From the NCBI RefSeq assembly GCF_000813325.1, contig NZ_BBQE01000002.1: a DNA stretch of 64,000 nt; one strand, 5' to 3'. The notes beneath the pieces are model-generated. The model ran no database searches and was not told where the DNA came from. It saw nothing but the letters and a program-made list of their open reading frames with translations. This DNA comes from Sulfurospirillum cavolei (GTDB lineage: Bacteria; Campylobacterota; Campylobacteria; Campylobacterales; Sulfurospirillaceae). Shown here one piece after another: positions 47,249 to 57,451 of the stretch. The translations under genes were made by a program, and so were the position numbers. Positions within the stretch are counted from its first letter, which is position 1. Each line of letters begins with the position of its first letter.

Positions 47249-48083
47249 AGCTGCTGATAGAGACGCGATTTCGTCCGTATTTTTTTGCTAAATAAAGGGC
47301 TTGATCGGTCTCTTCAAGCAACGCTTCTTTATCTAAAATCACATGACTCAAGGCACAAACGCCTAAACTAATCGTCGCTTGCACGACCTCTTGCGTCGTC
47401 TCGACGGTTGCCATCACGGTTTTTTCAACTTTCTCGCGTAATCTCTCCGCTAAAAGCGACGCCTCTTTTTTATCGGTATTGGGCGTAATAATGACGATTT
47501 CCTCACCGCCGTAGCGAGCTACGACGTCACTGTCGCGTACGGTCTCCATAATAATATTCGACAGGTTTTTCAATACTTCGTCTCCAACCGTATGCCCGAA
47601 AACGTCGTTGATTTTTTTAAAATAATCCACGTCGACGAGAATCAAGCTCAAAGGAAGTTTATAACGCTTGGAAAGAGCGACTTCTTCGGAGAGACGTTGA
47701 TCGAAATAGCGTCTGTTTTTAAGCCTCGTTAAGCCGTCGGTAATGCTTTCTTGCTGCAAAAGAGCTAAATGTTTCATATCGTTTGCGATATAAAGTGCCA
47801 ATTGTCCGACCAAAAAAGCAAACGTACCGCCTAAGAAAAGCACCAAAGCGATCATGACCGAGATAAACGAAGAGTTGTCTTTGTGAACCCAAAGATCGTA
47901 CCCTAAAACCAGATAGCCGATTAAAAAAGAGAGAATCAAAACACTCAAAGTTTTCCACTGGCGAATCAGCTTTTGATCCGTCAAATCTAAAATTAACTGA
48001 TTAATAGGTCGAAGAGATCGTATTAAAAAAAAAGCTCCTACGGCTAAAAGCGTTAGCTCTAGGCAAATCATTACATTGTTCAT
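47244..48083 (-). CDS. membrane diguanylate cyclase (GGEE)
   Basis: A 279-residue protein with three hydrophobic segments (about 4-22, 43-62, 74-98) and a C-terminal GGDEF domain: DGLTRLKNRRYFDQRL, then RYGGEEIVII as active site. RDSD five residues before GGEE is an RxxD I-site, so product inhibition by c-di-GMP is expected, unlike in the CbrR-like protein. ATG 48083 preferred over GTG 48101 because of GGGGT upstream. No sensory periplasmic domain; loops are short. Confidence 0.85.
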   Translation of the reverse strand: MNNVMICLELTLLAVGAFFLIRSLRPINQLILDLTDQKLIRQWKTLSVLILSFLIGYLVLGYDLWVHKDNSSFISVMIALVLFLGGTFAFLVGQLALYIANDMKHLALLQQESITDGLTRLKNRRYFDQRLSEEVALSKRYKLPLSLILVDVDYFKKINDVFGHTVGDEVLKNLSNIIMETVRDSDVVARYGGEEIVIITPNTDKKEASLLAERLREKVEKTVMATVETTQEVVQATISLGVCALSHVILDKEALLEETDQALYLAKKYGRNRVSISSW

Positions 48084-48185
48084 GCTACCCCGAATCCTCA
48101 CAAATTAAAAACCATATGCTCGAGGATTGTACCACAAAAAAGAGTAATCGCCTCTAAAATAAACTAAAGACAAGTTACTTTTAGC

Positions 48186-48191
48186 TATACT
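48186..48191 (+). promoter_or_regulatory. predicted aspS -10 (TATACT)
   Basis: TTTTAGCTATACTAAG, 37 bases before the TTG start of aspS. Drives the aspS–adk–CinA-like operon. Confidence 0.45.
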
Positions 48192-48228
48192 AAGAGCTTT
48201 AAAAAACGACCTATGTTAGGAAGAAAAA

Positions 48229-49977
48229 TTGAGAAGTCATTATTGTACGGATTTAGATGTCGCCAATATCGGCGAAATCGTAGAAGTTTGCGGATGGGCC
48301 AACAGTAATAGAGATCACGGAGGCGTTATATTTATCGACCTTCGCGATAAATCGGGATTGGTACAATTGGTGTGCGACCCTGCCGACAGCGTTCGCGCTC
48401 ACGACATTGCCGCACGCGTCAGAGACGAGTTTGTGCTCAAAGCAAAAGGTAAAGTACGCGCCAGAGGCGAAGGGCTTGAAAACCCGCGCCTTAAAACGGG
48501 CAAAATCGAAATCGTCGTCGACGAATTAATCATCGAAAACGTGAGCGAAACCGTTCCGTTTGTTATCGGCGACAACAACGTCGGAGAAGACGTACGTCTA
48601 AAATACCGCTACCTCGACTTGCGCAATCCTAAAGCGTATGAAATATTTAAACTTCGAAGTAAGGCAACCGTTGCGGTGCGTAATTCGTTGGATGCGCAAG
48701 GCTTTTTGGAAGTCGAAACGCCGATTTTGACCAAATCGACGCCGGAGGGTGCGCGCGATTATCTCGTACCCAGTCGCGTTCACAACGGTGAATTTTACGC
48801 GCTCCCGCAATCTCCCCAACTTTTTAAACAATTGTTGATGTGTGCGGGATTTGATCGTTATTTTCAAGTCGCCAAATGTTTCCGCGACGAAGATTTACGC
48901 GCGGATCGCCAACCTGAATTTACCCAAATCGACATCGAAATGAGCTTTTGTACGCAAGAAGACGTCATGCGCGTGACGGAAAACCTTCTCAAAGACGTCT
49001 TTCATGCTTGCGGATACGAGATTTCTATTCCGTTTAACCGCATTCGTTACAAAGAAGCGATGGAGCGATACGGCTCCGACAAGCCCGATCTTCGTTACGA
49101 CCTCTCCATGATCGACGTCATCGATATTTTTGCACGATGTAAAAACGAAATTTTCAGCTCTATCGCCAAAGACACGAAGAAAAACCGCATTAAAGCACTT
49201 AAAGTTCCAAACGGCGACACCATCTTTTCCAAACGACAAATGCAAGGATTTGAAGAGTACGTGAAAAAATTCGGCGCACAAGGCTTGGGTTACTTTCAAA
49301 TGAAAGAAGACGGACTCAAAGGACCTTTAACGAAGTTTTTCGATGAAGCGGATCTTCAAGCGATTATCGACGCGGCAGACTTACATGTAGGAGATGCGAT
49401 CTTCTTCGGTGCCGGCGATAAAAAAGTCGTACTCGATTATATGGGTCGATTCCGTATTTTCCTTGCCGAACAAATGGGCATTATTCCTAAAGATACGTTT
49501 GAATTCGTTTGGGTCGTCGATTTTGAGATGTTCGAAGTTGAAAACGGCCAAGCCAAAGCCTTGCACCACCCTTTTACGATGCCAAAAGACATCGACAATA
49601 CGCCGATCGACGAGATGGAATCCATCGCATACGACGTCGTTCTAAACGGCGTGGAACTGGGAGGCGGAAGCATTAGGATTCATAAAAAAGAGATTCAACA
49701 AAAAGTCTTTAATCTTTTGGGTATCAGCGATGAAGAGGCACACGAGAAATTTGAATTTTTACTCGATGCGCTCAAATTCGGGGCACCGCCTCACGGCGGC
49801 TTGGCGATCGGACTTGATCGTATGATGATGCTGATTACGCGAAGCGAGAGTATTCGCGACGTTATCGCGTTCCCGAAAACACAAAAAGCCCAATGCCTTC
49901 TAACGCGTGCTCCAAGTGCGGTCGAAAACGATCAATTACGCGACTTGGGTATTCGCCTTCGTGAAAAAATCAAATAA
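48229..49977 (+). CDS. aspS: aspartyl-tRNA synthetase
   Basis: A 582-residue class IIb synthetase. N-terminal OB fold (VEVCGWANSNRDHGGVIFIDLRDKSGLVQLV), class II motif 2 (FRDEDLRADRQPEFTQIDIE), GAD insertion and motif 3 (HGGLAIGLDRMMMLI). Start codon is TTG at 48229 with AGGAAG upstream; this unusual start is supported because the family begins MRSHYC. In this phylum AspRS is often non-discriminating and works with GatCAB; not testable here. Confidence 0.95.
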   Translation: MRSHYCTDLDVANIGEIVEVCGWANSNRDHGGVIFIDLRDKSGLVQLVCDPADSVRAHDIAARVRDEFVLKAKGKVRARGEGLENPRLKTGKIEIVVDELIIENVSETVPFVIGDNNVGEDVRLKYRYLDLRNPKAYEIFKLRSKATVAVRNSLDAQGFLEVETPILTKSTPEGARDYLVPSRVHNGEFYALPQSPQLFKQLLMCAGFDRYFQVAKCFRDEDLRADRQPEFTQIDIEMSFCTQEDVMRVTENLLKDVFHACGYEISIPFNRIRYKEAMERYGSDKPDLRYDLSMIDVIDIFARCKNEIFSSIAKDTKKNRIKALKVPNGDTIFSKRQMQGFEEYVKKFGAQGLGYFQMKEDGLKGPLTKFFDEADLQAIIDAADLHVGDAIFFGAGDKKVVLDYMGRFRIFLAEQMGIIPKDTFEFVWVVDFEMFEVENGQAKALHHPFTMPKDIDNTPIDEMESIAYDVVLNGVELGGGSIRIHKKEIQQKVFNLLGISDEEAHEKFEFLLDALKFGAPPHGGLAIGLDRMMMLITRSESIRDVIAFPKTQKAQCLLTRAPSAVENDQLRDLGIRLREKIK

Positions 49978-49990
49978 AGGAGATGTGCCA

Positions 49991-50563
49991 GTGAAGAGAC
50001 TGTTTTTAATTATCGGAGCTCCCGGAAGCGGTAAAACGACCGATGCAAGCCTTATCGCCGAAAAAAATAGCGAGAGTATTGCGCATTATTCCACAGGAGA
50101 ACTTCTCCGCGACGAAGTGGCAAAAGGAAGCGAGCTTGGAAAAACCATCGACGCTTTTGTTAGTGCGGGCAATCTTGTTCCGCTCGATATCGTCATTAAC
50201 ACTATCGTCGGCGCGATTAAAAATAGCCCGAAAGACGTTATCTTAATCGACGGTTTCCCGCGTTCGGACGAACAAATGAAAGCACTTGACGCTATTTTGG
50301 AAAAAGAGACGACGGTAAAACTCGTCAATGTTATCGAAGTCGAAGTGAGCGAACAAGTCGCATGCGATCGCGTTTTAGGGCGTGCACGCGGTGCGGACGA
50401 CAACGTGCAAGTCTTTCAAAACCGTATGAAAGTGTATACCGAACCTTTAGCCGGCATTCAAGCTTTTTACGGTGCCAAAAATCTGTTACATACGATTAAC
50501 GGTGAACGTACGATCGAAGAGATTGTCAACGAAATGGAAAGCTTCGTTAAAAGCCGTATCTAA
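49991..50563 (+). CDS. adk: adenylate kinase
   Basis: A 190-residue short-type adenylate kinase without the LID insertion. P-loop LIIGAPGSGKTTDAS (about 5-19), STGELLRDEV, LIDGFPRSDEQM and RARGADDN. The start is GTG at 49991 with AAAGGAG eight bases upstream, overlapping the aspS stop region. Catalyses ATP + AMP to 2 ADP. Confidence 0.92.
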   Translation: MKRLFLIIGAPGSGKTTDASLIAEKNSESIAHYSTGELLRDEVAKGSELGKTIDAFVSAGNLVPLDIVINTIVGAIKNSPKDVILIDGFPRSDEQMKALDAILEKETTVKLVNVIEVEVSEQVACDRVLGRARGADDNVQVFQNRMKVYTEPLAGIQAFYGAKNLLHTINGERTIEEIVNEMESFVKSRI

Positions 50564-50564
50564 A

Positions 50565-51326
50565 ATGCTTCATTTCTACTCTGTGATCATCGGTACCGAG
50601 TTGCTGAATGCTCGCAGAGTAGACAAACACTTCGCCTTTATCAATCAAGAATTACGCAACCGAGGACTTCTTCACCATGCCAACTTCGTCATTCGCGACG
50701 AAGAATCATTGATCCGCAATTGCTTCGAGACCGTTTTACGCGATACGAAGAGTGTTCTTTTTTGTTTTGGGGGTATCGGTGCGACGCCTGATGATTTAAC
50801 GCGTTCCATCGCTGCCGAAGTCTTTACGCAAGAGCCTTTATGCTTACATGTCAAAGCAAAAGAATGCATCGTAAAACAGTTTAAAGAAGAGGCTTATCCG
50901 CATCGTATCGCTATGGCAATGCTCCCCAAAGGGGCTGAGCTTCTACACAACGTTGTCAATAACGTACCGGGGTTTTCACTCTCTCGCCGCTTCTTTTTCA
51001 CTCCGGGATTTCCATCGATGGCATGGCCGATGGTGCAAGAAGCTCTCAATACCCATTTTCCGAATCAGCCGCAACCTTACAGCGAAACGTTTATCGTCGA
51101 AGCCGCCGAAAATGATTTAATCGACATAATGCAAGCCCTACCGCCGGAGTTAGATTTCTCTTCGCTACCGCGATTCGTCGGTGAAAAACGTATCGTAGAA
51201 ATCTATCTTGCACACGCAAATCGTGCCCTTGTGCAACAGTGGTCGGACTATTTTAAACACGAAGCCGTGCAAAGAGGTAAAGTCGTCACGGATTGTTCGT
51301 GTAATAGCGATCAATACCGTTGCTAA
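50565..51326 (+). CDS. CinA-like/MoaB-fold molybdopterin-binding protein
   Basis: A 253-residue protein with the MoCF/CinA N-terminal fold: VIIGTELLNARRVDKHFAFINQELRNRG, then LFCFGGIGATPDDLTRSIAAE (the GGxGxTxDD motif; here GGIGATPDD). The C-terminal nicotinamide-nucleotide amidase domain of full CinA is absent, so it corresponds to the COG1058 domain alone. Possible role: pyrophosphatase on ADP-ribose or nucleotide-type substrates. One base after the adk stop. Its end overlaps the convergent amidase gene by 41 bases. Confidence 0.85.
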   Translation: MLHFYSVIIGTELLNARRVDKHFAFINQELRNRGLLHHANFVIRDEESLIRNCFETVLRDTKSVLFCFGGIGATPDDLTRSIAAEVFTQEPLCLHVKAKECIVKQFKEEAYPHRIAMAMLPKGAELLHNVVNNVPGFSLSRRFFFTPGFPSMAWPMVQEALNTHFPNQPQPYSETFIVEAAENDLIDIMQALPPELDFSSLPRFVGEKRIVEIYLAHANRALVQQWSDYFKHEAVQRGKVVTDCSCNSDQYRC

Positions 51327-52965
51327 TACCTTCCACCAAGTGCTTTTGGTACTGAGGGTTGAACAGGTTATCGCTTTCGTCAGGATTGCTGATATAACCT
51401 AATTCTATTAACACGGAAGGCATCGTCGCTCCGACCAAAACCCAAAACGGTGCTTCTCTGACGCCGCCGTCTTCGACGCTGTATTTTTTTCGAACGCTTT
51501 TTAACATGCCCGATTGCACATCGATCGCAACTTTATTGGATAAAACGATCTTTTCGCGATTGAGAACGTTCAAAAACGTCTCTTTCGAATAAAAGTCCAT
51601 CTCTTCCATATCCGATTGGTTTTCCAAAGCGGCAACGTTTTTAGATCGCTCGGAACGATCGGGTGAGAGGAAAAACGTTTCCAATCCTTTCATCGAGAGT
51701 TTTTTTGCCTCGTTCGGCGCGGCATTGGCATGCAATGAAATAAATAAATCGGCGTTTTTATCGTTCGCGACTTTCGTACGATCTCGAAGGTTGATAAACT
51801 CGTCGCTTTGACGCGTAAAATAGATTTTATATCCGCGGGATTTGAGCTCTTGCCCTAATTGCAGTGCCATATCCAAAACCAGATGTTTTTCCATACGTTG
51901 CTTATAACCGATAGCACCGGCATCTTTGCCGCCGTGCCCCGCATCGATGACGATTGTTTTATTGCGTTTGTTGGTTTTAGCCGTTGTTTTACTCGCTAAA
52001 GGCTCCGTCGTCGTTACCGTCGGTGCTTTTTGAGGCGTTTCTTTTTCCTTCACGCTCGCGCTAGGATTTTTTTGCGAAGGTAAAGGCGTTGTCTCGGCAC
52101 TCTTGCTTGTCGGCGGAGGCGTTATCTTTTTTTGCGTCAAAATCGGTTGTTTTCCAAGCGAAAAAATCAACTGATTGGAAAGCACGCTCACATAGGTTTC
52201 AAGCGATTGATCGACGTCTAAAACGATACGAATCGTATCGTCGCTAAATTGACTAATTTTCAATCCTTGCAACGTTGAGGGCGTTTTGATCGCAATCGGA
52301 GCATTGAGGACGACTCCTGGAACATCGATGATCTTTTTATAGGTAGGCGGTGTTTTAAGCACAAAGACTTTGATGCTCTTTTCCGCTACTTCCTCCCCGA
52401 ATTCGAGTACGACTTCATCGTTATCGCTGTTGACATGTTGTAATACGTTTTTACCGCGATACGTTTTGGGTAACGAAGAGACATGTGTCGTTGACGCAAA
52501 AGAGGGCTTGCTCTCCGGCTCGCTTTTAAAAGAGCCCGTCGGTTTCGGCAACGATGACGAGGCAGTTTCTACTTTAGGCGACTCACCGACTAAACTCTCT
52601 TCCGCCGCCGGAGGAGGAGGCGTCGGTTTGGAAGATTTTGACATCGTCGTAGCGGAAGAAGCGTTTTTCGTCTCTTTTCCCATCGTCGCAAGTTCGGACT
52701 CGTACTTTGAAGCATCCAATTTAAGAATCTTGGCTGTTTTAATCAAACGCTCCAACGTCTCTTTTTTCAATGCGTTATCTCCTGAGATAATCGCTTGAAT
52801 GTAAACGGCCTTAAGTCCGTGAAAAACCCTTAAAAGTTCGTCGTTTCCGGTTTGCTGATTGATCTTTGCGTCATAACTTTCCAACTGTTGCATGTAATTG
52901 GGTGCTGCGTAAAGCGTCAAACACGTCAACAGAAAAAAGAAAAAAGTTTTAATGTGTTTCCCCAT
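51286..52965 (-). CDS. amiC: N-acetylmuramoyl-L-alanine amidase with AMIN domain
   Basis: A 559-residue exported amidase. Signal peptide MGKHIKTFFFFLLTCLTLYA, an N-terminal alpha-helical part, a low-complexity Ser/Thr/Pro linker, an AMIN-type domain (VVLEFGEEVAEKSIKVFVLKTPPTYKKIIDVPG…ISQFSDDTIRIVLDVD) and an Amidase_3 domain with VIDAGHGGKDAGAIG, ISLHANAAPNE and VLIELGYISNPDE. Cuts the amide bond between MurNAc and the stem peptide. ATG 52965 overlaps the NMO gene end by 17 bases. The regulating partner may be the EnvC-like protein encoded at 58488-59720. Confidence 0.92.
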   Translation of the reverse strand: MGKHIKTFFFFLLTCLTLYAAPNYMQQLESYDAKINQQTGNDELLRVFHGLKAVYIQAIISGDNALKKETLERLIKTAKILKLDASKYESELATMGKETKNASSATTMSKSSKPTPPPPAAEESLVGESPKVETASSSLPKPTGSFKSEPESKPSFASTTHVSSLPKTYRGKNVLQHVNSDNDEVVLEFGEEVAEKSIKVFVLKTPPTYKKIIDVPGVVLNAPIAIKTPSTLQGLKISQFSDDTIRIVLDVDQSLETYVSVLSNQLIFSLGKQPILTQKKITPPPTSKSAETTPLPSQKNPSASVKEKETPQKAPTVTTTEPLASKTTAKTNKRNKTIVIDAGHGGKDAGAIGYKQRMEKHLVLDMALQLGQELKSRGYKIYFTRQSDEFINLRDRTKVANDKNADLFISLHANAAPNEAKKLSMKGLETFFLSPDRSERSKNVAALENQSDMEEMDFYSKETFLNVLNREKIVLSNKVAIDVQSGMLKSVRKKYSVEDGGVREAPFWVLVGATMPSVLIELGYISNPDESDNLFNPQYQKHLVEGISNGIDRYYTNNP

Positions 52966-54049
52966 ACACCAACTTTGCCATAAGTTCTTTGACGCTGATA
53001 ATTTCATGCAGTTTGTAACCGTTTGCTCCGGTAAAGAAAAGTCCCGTCTCTTTTTTACCCGCGTACGCATCGAACAAACGATCGGCGATACAATATCCGA
53101 CCGCCTTAGCTTCTTGACCGCGGTGGCACGGGCTCACGCAATTGCTGACGCAACGAATCGCAGGGCCTTCTCTTTTTTCCACCATTTGAATCAAATTACT
53201 TCGGATACCGCGTGCAGGGTACCCGACGGGAGATTTAAAGAGTTGAATATCTTCTTGGCGTGCATCTACCAGCATCTCTTTAAAAACCGAGTCGGCATCG
53301 CACTCGTGCGTACCGATAAAGCGTGTTCCCATCTGAACGCCACTTGCTCCCAAATCCATCATTTTTTGAATATCGTCATGATCCCAAATACCGCCTGCGG
53401 CAATCAACGGAAAATTGCCCCAAGCTTTAATCTCTTCTAAAATCGGAGCAATTAAATTTTCCAATTGGTATTCTTCCATAGCGCATTGCTCGTAGGTAAA
53501 GCCTTGATGGCCTCCGCTAAGCGGTCCTTCGACGATGATAGCGTCGGGAAGTCGATTGTAACGTTGCGTCCAACGTTTACAGATAATTTTAAGCGCTTTG
53601 GCAGAGGAGACGATAGGAATCAAAGCAACATCGGGATAATCTGCGGTAAATTCCGGTAAATTGGTCGGAAGCCCCGCCCCCGTAATAATCATATTCGCTC
53701 CGGCTTCACAGGCGTCTTTCACCACGCGATCGTAATCGTTAATCGCATACAGAATATTGACCGCCAACGCTTTATCGCCGCAAATTTTACGGGCATTGCG
53801 AATAATGGCACTCAAGCCCTCTTTGGAATAAAAATTTTCGGTATCAAACGGACGCGAATTGATCGTTTTCTTCGTGTATGCCGTATTTTCGTAATACCCC
53901 GTACCGATGGAGCTAATCACGCCCAAGCCCCCTTCGGCACTCACGCTTCCGGCTAGCTTATCCCAGCTGATTCCCAATCCCATACCGCCTTGAACGATAG
54001 GATATTGTAAGGTATATTTGCCGATTGTAAGAGGTTGAAACGCCATCAC
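52949..54049 (-). CDS. nitronate monooxygenase / FabK-type FMN oxidoreductase
   Basis: A 366-residue TIM-barrel flavoprotein. PIVQGGMGLGISWDKLAGSVSAEGGLGVI at the N-terminus, GAGLPTNLPE, EGPLSGGHQGF and LIAAGGIWDHDDIQKMMDLGASGVQMGTRFIGTHE (FMN-binding) are typical. A cluster of cysteines (CVSNCVSPCHRGQEAKAVGYC, near 300) is found in the branch present in Campylobacterota and Clostridia. Overlaps tyrS by four bases. Confidence 0.88.
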   Translation of the reverse strand: MMAFQPLTIGKYTLQYPIVQGGMGLGISWDKLAGSVSAEGGLGVISSIGTGYYENTAYTKKTINSRPFDTENFYSKEGLSAIIRNARKICGDKALAVNILYAINDYDRVVKDACEAGANMIITGAGLPTNLPEFTADYPDVALIPIVSSAKALKIICKRWTQRYNRLPDAIIVEGPLSGGHQGFTYEQCAMEEYQLENLIAPILEEIKAWGNFPLIAAGGIWDHDDIQKMMDLGASGVQMGTRFIGTHECDADSVFKEMLVDARQEDIQLFKSPVGYPARGIRSNLIQMVEKREGPAIRCVSNCVSPCHRGQEAKAVGYCIADRLFDAYAGKKETGLFFTGANGYKLHEIISVKELMAKLVYGETH

Positions 54050-55257
54050 TGCACCTTTAATTTTACAAATTTACGCTTTCCTACCTGCACGACGTATTCA
54101 CCGCTAGCGAGTTGAAGTTGCTCGTCTTCGACACGAACTTGATCGAGTTTGATCGCCCCTTGCTTAATGTCGCGTCTGGCTTGAGACGTCGAAGTTTCGA
54201 GTCCGCAGTCGACAAGGGCTTTCGCAATCCATATCGGCGATTCGTTACATGTAAACGTTTCGATATCTTCCGGAATCTCGTGTTGCGCGTGAACGCGGTT
54301 AAACGACTCCAAAGCCGCTTGCGCCGCATCGCATCCGTGATAACGCGTGACGATCTCTTGCGCTAAAGCCTCTTTGGCATGTTTTGGATGAACCGAACCA
54401 TCTAAAACTCCCGCTTTTAATTGTGCGATTTCTTCGAGCGTTTTTGTACTCAAAAGCTCGTAGTAACGCCACATTAACGTGTCGCTAATGCTCAACATTT
54501 TTCCGAACATATCCGAAGGCTCGTCGGTAACGCCGATGTAATTCCCTAAAGATTTACTCATTTTATTGACGCCGTCCAAGCCCTCTAAAAGAGGCATCAT
54601 AATTACGGCTTGCTCTTTTCCGATATTATAGGCGCGTTGTAAATGGCGTCCCATTAAAAGATTGAACTTTTGGTCGGTTCCGCCCATTTCGATGTCGCAT
54701 TTCATCGCGACGCTATCGTAACCTTGCAATAAAGGGTATAAAAATTCGCTGATCGAAATCGGTGCTTGCGATTTGTAACGTTTTTCGAAATCTTCGCGCT
54801 CTAGCATACGCGCTACGTTAAACGTCGTCGTCAGTTCCACGAGTCCTGCCGAACCTAACGCTTCGATCCATTTTGAGTTAAACATAACGTTGGTTTTTTC
54901 GGGATCTAAAATCTTAAAAACTTGTTCTTTATACGTTTGGGCATTGGCAAGAACGACTTCGCGCGTCAATTTTTTACGTGTTTCGTTTTTACCGGTCGGG
55001 TCACCGATCATGCCCGTAAAATCACCGATTAGAAATTGAATCGTTGCGCCGAATTTTTGAAGTAGCGCCATTTTTTGTAACAGGACGGTATGCCCTAAAT
55101 GCAAATCCGGAGCCGTCGGATCAAAGCCGACTTTAACCAAGAATCGCTCGCCTTTTTCAAAATAATTTTTAACCAAGCTAACCACGCGCTCTTCATCAAT
55201 GATCTCGCTGATCCCTCGTTTAATCTCGTTGAGCGCATTTTCTACGTGATGATTCAT
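54046..55257 (-). CDS. tyrS: tyrosyl-tRNA synthetase
   Basis: A 403-residue class I synthetase with HIGH-type HLGHTVLL (PDLHLGHTV, about 51-58), KMSKS in GVNKMSKSLGNYIG (about 230) and a C-terminal S4-type RNA-binding domain (TSQARRDIKQGAIKLDQVRVEDE). Order spoT–tyrS–NMO–amidase agrees with Campylobacter. Confidence 0.96.
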   Translation of the reverse strand: MNHHVENALNEIKRGISEIIDEERVVSLVKNYFEKGERFLVKVGFDPTAPDLHLGHTVLLQKMALLQKFGATIQFLIGDFTGMIGDPTGKNETRKKLTREVVLANAQTYKEQVFKILDPEKTNVMFNSKWIEALGSAGLVELTTTFNVARMLEREDFEKRYKSQAPISISEFLYPLLQGYDSVAMKCDIEMGGTDQKFNLLMGRHLQRAYNIGKEQAVIMMPLLEGLDGVNKMSKSLGNYIGVTDEPSDMFGKMLSISDTLMWRYYELLSTKTLEEIAQLKAGVLDGSVHPKHAKEALAQEIVTRYHGCDAAQAALESFNRVHAQHEIPEDIETFTCNESPIWIAKALVDCGLETSTSQARRDIKQGAIKLDQVRVEDEQLQLASGEYVVQVGKRKFVKLKVQ

Positions 55258-55272
55258 ACTTTTCCTTCTTCG

Positions 55273-57429
55273 TTATTTATAAGCGTCGTTGACCGAGACA
55301 AATTCGATAACACGATACTTTCCTCTTAAATTATCGCGTACGGTACCGACGTTTTTATCGGGCAGTTCCAAGATCATTTCAAAATAATCCGCATGCCCTT
55401 CGTCTTCGCTTTTTCCAAGCTCGATGGTGACTAAGTTGATCTGCATTTTAGCCAAATAAGCTAAAAAGGCGGCTAAAGAGCCTTTTTTGTTTTCAAGGCT
55501 AACGATCAGTTTATAGCGATCGGGAGCTTCACGCGTCCATTTCACAAAAACCATCGGCTCGTTGTCTTCCATCAAGCCGGCGGCACGTTCGCACAATTTA
55601 TGGTGCACGAAAACATCGTTTCCGCGTTTAAAGCCTAAAATATCGTCTCCGCGTTTGGGATGGCAGCAGTAATCAAAATAGACGTTTGAGATATGATGAT
55701 TGGAATAAATTACGATATTTTCAAACTTCTGTTTACGGATATGGTAACGATCTTTTTTCAAAAGCGGAAACAGCAACGTATCTTGTAACGCATACAGTTT
55801 CAACGTATTGGCAATGTCTTGGAGAAAAATCGAATCGGTCGCTATCTTAAAAATTTTCTTCGTCGCATGCTCTTGCTCGACCCATGCTTCGACCTTGTTT
55901 TCCGTAACCCCAAAGACGTTGGAGAGAATTTTAATCGCCGCTTTATGGTTAATTTCTTTGATTTTTTGGCGACAATTGGCTTGTATCGTACTTTTGGCTT
56001 TGCCCGTTTTAACGCTATTGATCCAACTGCAACGAAATTTCGGTTCACTCGAAGTCACGATACGAACGATATCCCCGTTTTTCAGCTCGGTTAAAAGAGG
56101 AACCTTTTGTTTGTTAACGTACGCTTCATCGGCGTACGTACCGACTTCCGTATGAACTTCGTACGCAAAATCCAAGACCGTAGCACCCCTTGGCAAAGTA
56201 AAAATATCGCCTTTGGGCGAAAAAACGGCAATATCTTCGCTGTAAAGGTTATCTTTTGCGATGGCGTAAAAGTCTTCGATATTGTCGATCTCTTCGTTTT
56301 GATTGTTTAGTTCGTTCAACCAGTCGAGTTTTGGATTAAGCCCGCCCGATTTGTATTTCCAATGTGCCGCAACGCCGTATTCGGCCGTTTTGTTCATATC
56401 GTACGTTCTAATTTGCGATTCGACGATCGATTTATCGTCAAAAACGGTCGTATGAATCGTTTGGTAACCGTTCTCTTTGGGAATAGCGATATAATCTTTA
56501 AAGCGTGAAATTAACGGTTTAAAATGTTGATGAACGATGCCTAAGGCACGGTAACAATCGATCGGCGTTCGCACGATAATACGAATTGCCAAAAGATCGA
56601 GCACTTCTTCGATCGTTACGCCTTTTCGTTGCATTTTCAAGTAAATAGAGTAATAATGCTTAACGCGTTTTTGAATCGTAAAGTCGCTTTCGATAAAGCC
56701 CTCTTGAAGCATATGATTTTTAATTTTAGAAATAAAATGGTTCAAGCGGAGTTGGAGTTGTTGTCCGTGCTCTTTGATATAACCGTCGATTTTGGCATAT
56801 TCGTTAGGCATCACGTAATAAAAGCTCAAATCTTCCAAAAGGTTTTTAATCGACGAAATACCCAAACGATGCGCAATCGGCGCATAAACGACCAGAGTCT
56901 CTTCGGCGATACGTCGTTGTTTTAACGGATCAAGTGCGCCGAGCGTTAACATGTTATGCAAACGATCGCACAATTTGACGACCAAAACCCGCACGTCCCG
57001 AATCGAAGCGATCAGCATTTTACGAAACGTTAGAGCCGATGCGATCATTTTTTCGTTGGAAGACGAAGGAATCAACTCCACGTCACGAATTTCGACGATT
57101 TTCGTCAAGCCGTCGACGAGATGGCGAACTTCTTCGCCGAACATCGCTTTAACATCCTCGGTCGAACATGAGGTGTCTTCTACGACATCGTGCAAAAGCC
57201 CTGCGACGATCATCGATTCGTCACCGCCGAGATAGGCAACGAATACACATACTAAAATAGGATGAATCACATATTCTTCGCCGCTTTTACGGTATTGACC
57301 TTTGTGCTTTTCTATCGTAAACGCAACGGCTTTTTCAATATCGGGCGTCGGCTTGATGTATTTGTACAACAGCTCTATCGCGGGATCGGCGGCCTTACAC
57401 TCTTTAACGATTTCAATTAACTCTTCCAA
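55273..57429 (-). CDS. spoT: bifunctional (p)ppGpp synthetase/hydrolase SpoT
   Basis: A 718-residue Rel/Spo protein. HD hydrolase centre: VIHPILV and GLLHDVVEDTSCS (HDxxED motif); synthetase domain with FKDYIAIPKENGYQTIHTTV; then TGS (IAVFSPKGDIFTLPRGATVLDFAYEVH), a helical region and a C-terminal ACT domain. Both active centres look intact, so it makes and degrades (p)ppGpp; in this phylum it is usually the only such long enzyme. Located 22 bases after rpoZ. Confidence 0.94.
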   Translation of the reverse strand: MEELIEIVKECKAADPAIELLYKYIKPTPDIEKAVAFTIEKHKGQYRKSGEEYVIHPILVCVFVAYLGGDESMIVAGLLHDVVEDTSCSTEDVKAMFGEEVRHLVDGLTKIVEIRDVELIPSSSNEKMIASALTFRKMLIASIRDVRVLVVKLCDRLHNMLTLGALDPLKQRRIAEETLVVYAPIAHRLGISSIKNLLEDLSFYYVMPNEYAKIDGYIKEHGQQLQLRLNHFISKIKNHMLQEGFIESDFTIQKRVKHYYSIYLKMQRKGVTIEEVLDLLAIRIIVRTPIDCYRALGIVHQHFKPLISRFKDYIAIPKENGYQTIHTTVFDDKSIVESQIRTYDMNKTAEYGVAAHWKYKSGGLNPKLDWLNELNNQNEEIDNIEDFYAIAKDNLYSEDIAVFSPKGDIFTLPRGATVLDFAYEVHTEVGTYADEAYVNKQKVPLLTELKNGDIVRIVTSSEPKFRCSWINSVKTGKAKSTIQANCRQKIKEINHKAAIKILSNVFGVTENKVEAWVEQEHATKKIFKIATDSIFLQDIANTLKLYALQDTLLFPLLKKDRYHIRKQKFENIVIYSNHHISNVYFDYCCHPKRGDDILGFKRGNDVFVHHKLCERAAGLMEDNEPMVFVKWTREAPDRYKLIVSLENKKGSLAAFLAYLAKMQINLVTIELGKSEDEGHADYFEMILELPDKNVGTVRDNLRGKYRVIEFVSVNDAYK

Positions 57430-57451
57430 AAGAGATTTACCTCACTTACGA

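Noticed and set aside
52370..52798. 142-codon plus-strand frame inside the amidase gene
   Set aside because: Antisense of the Ser/Thr/Pro linker region; no start signal and no recognisable motif.
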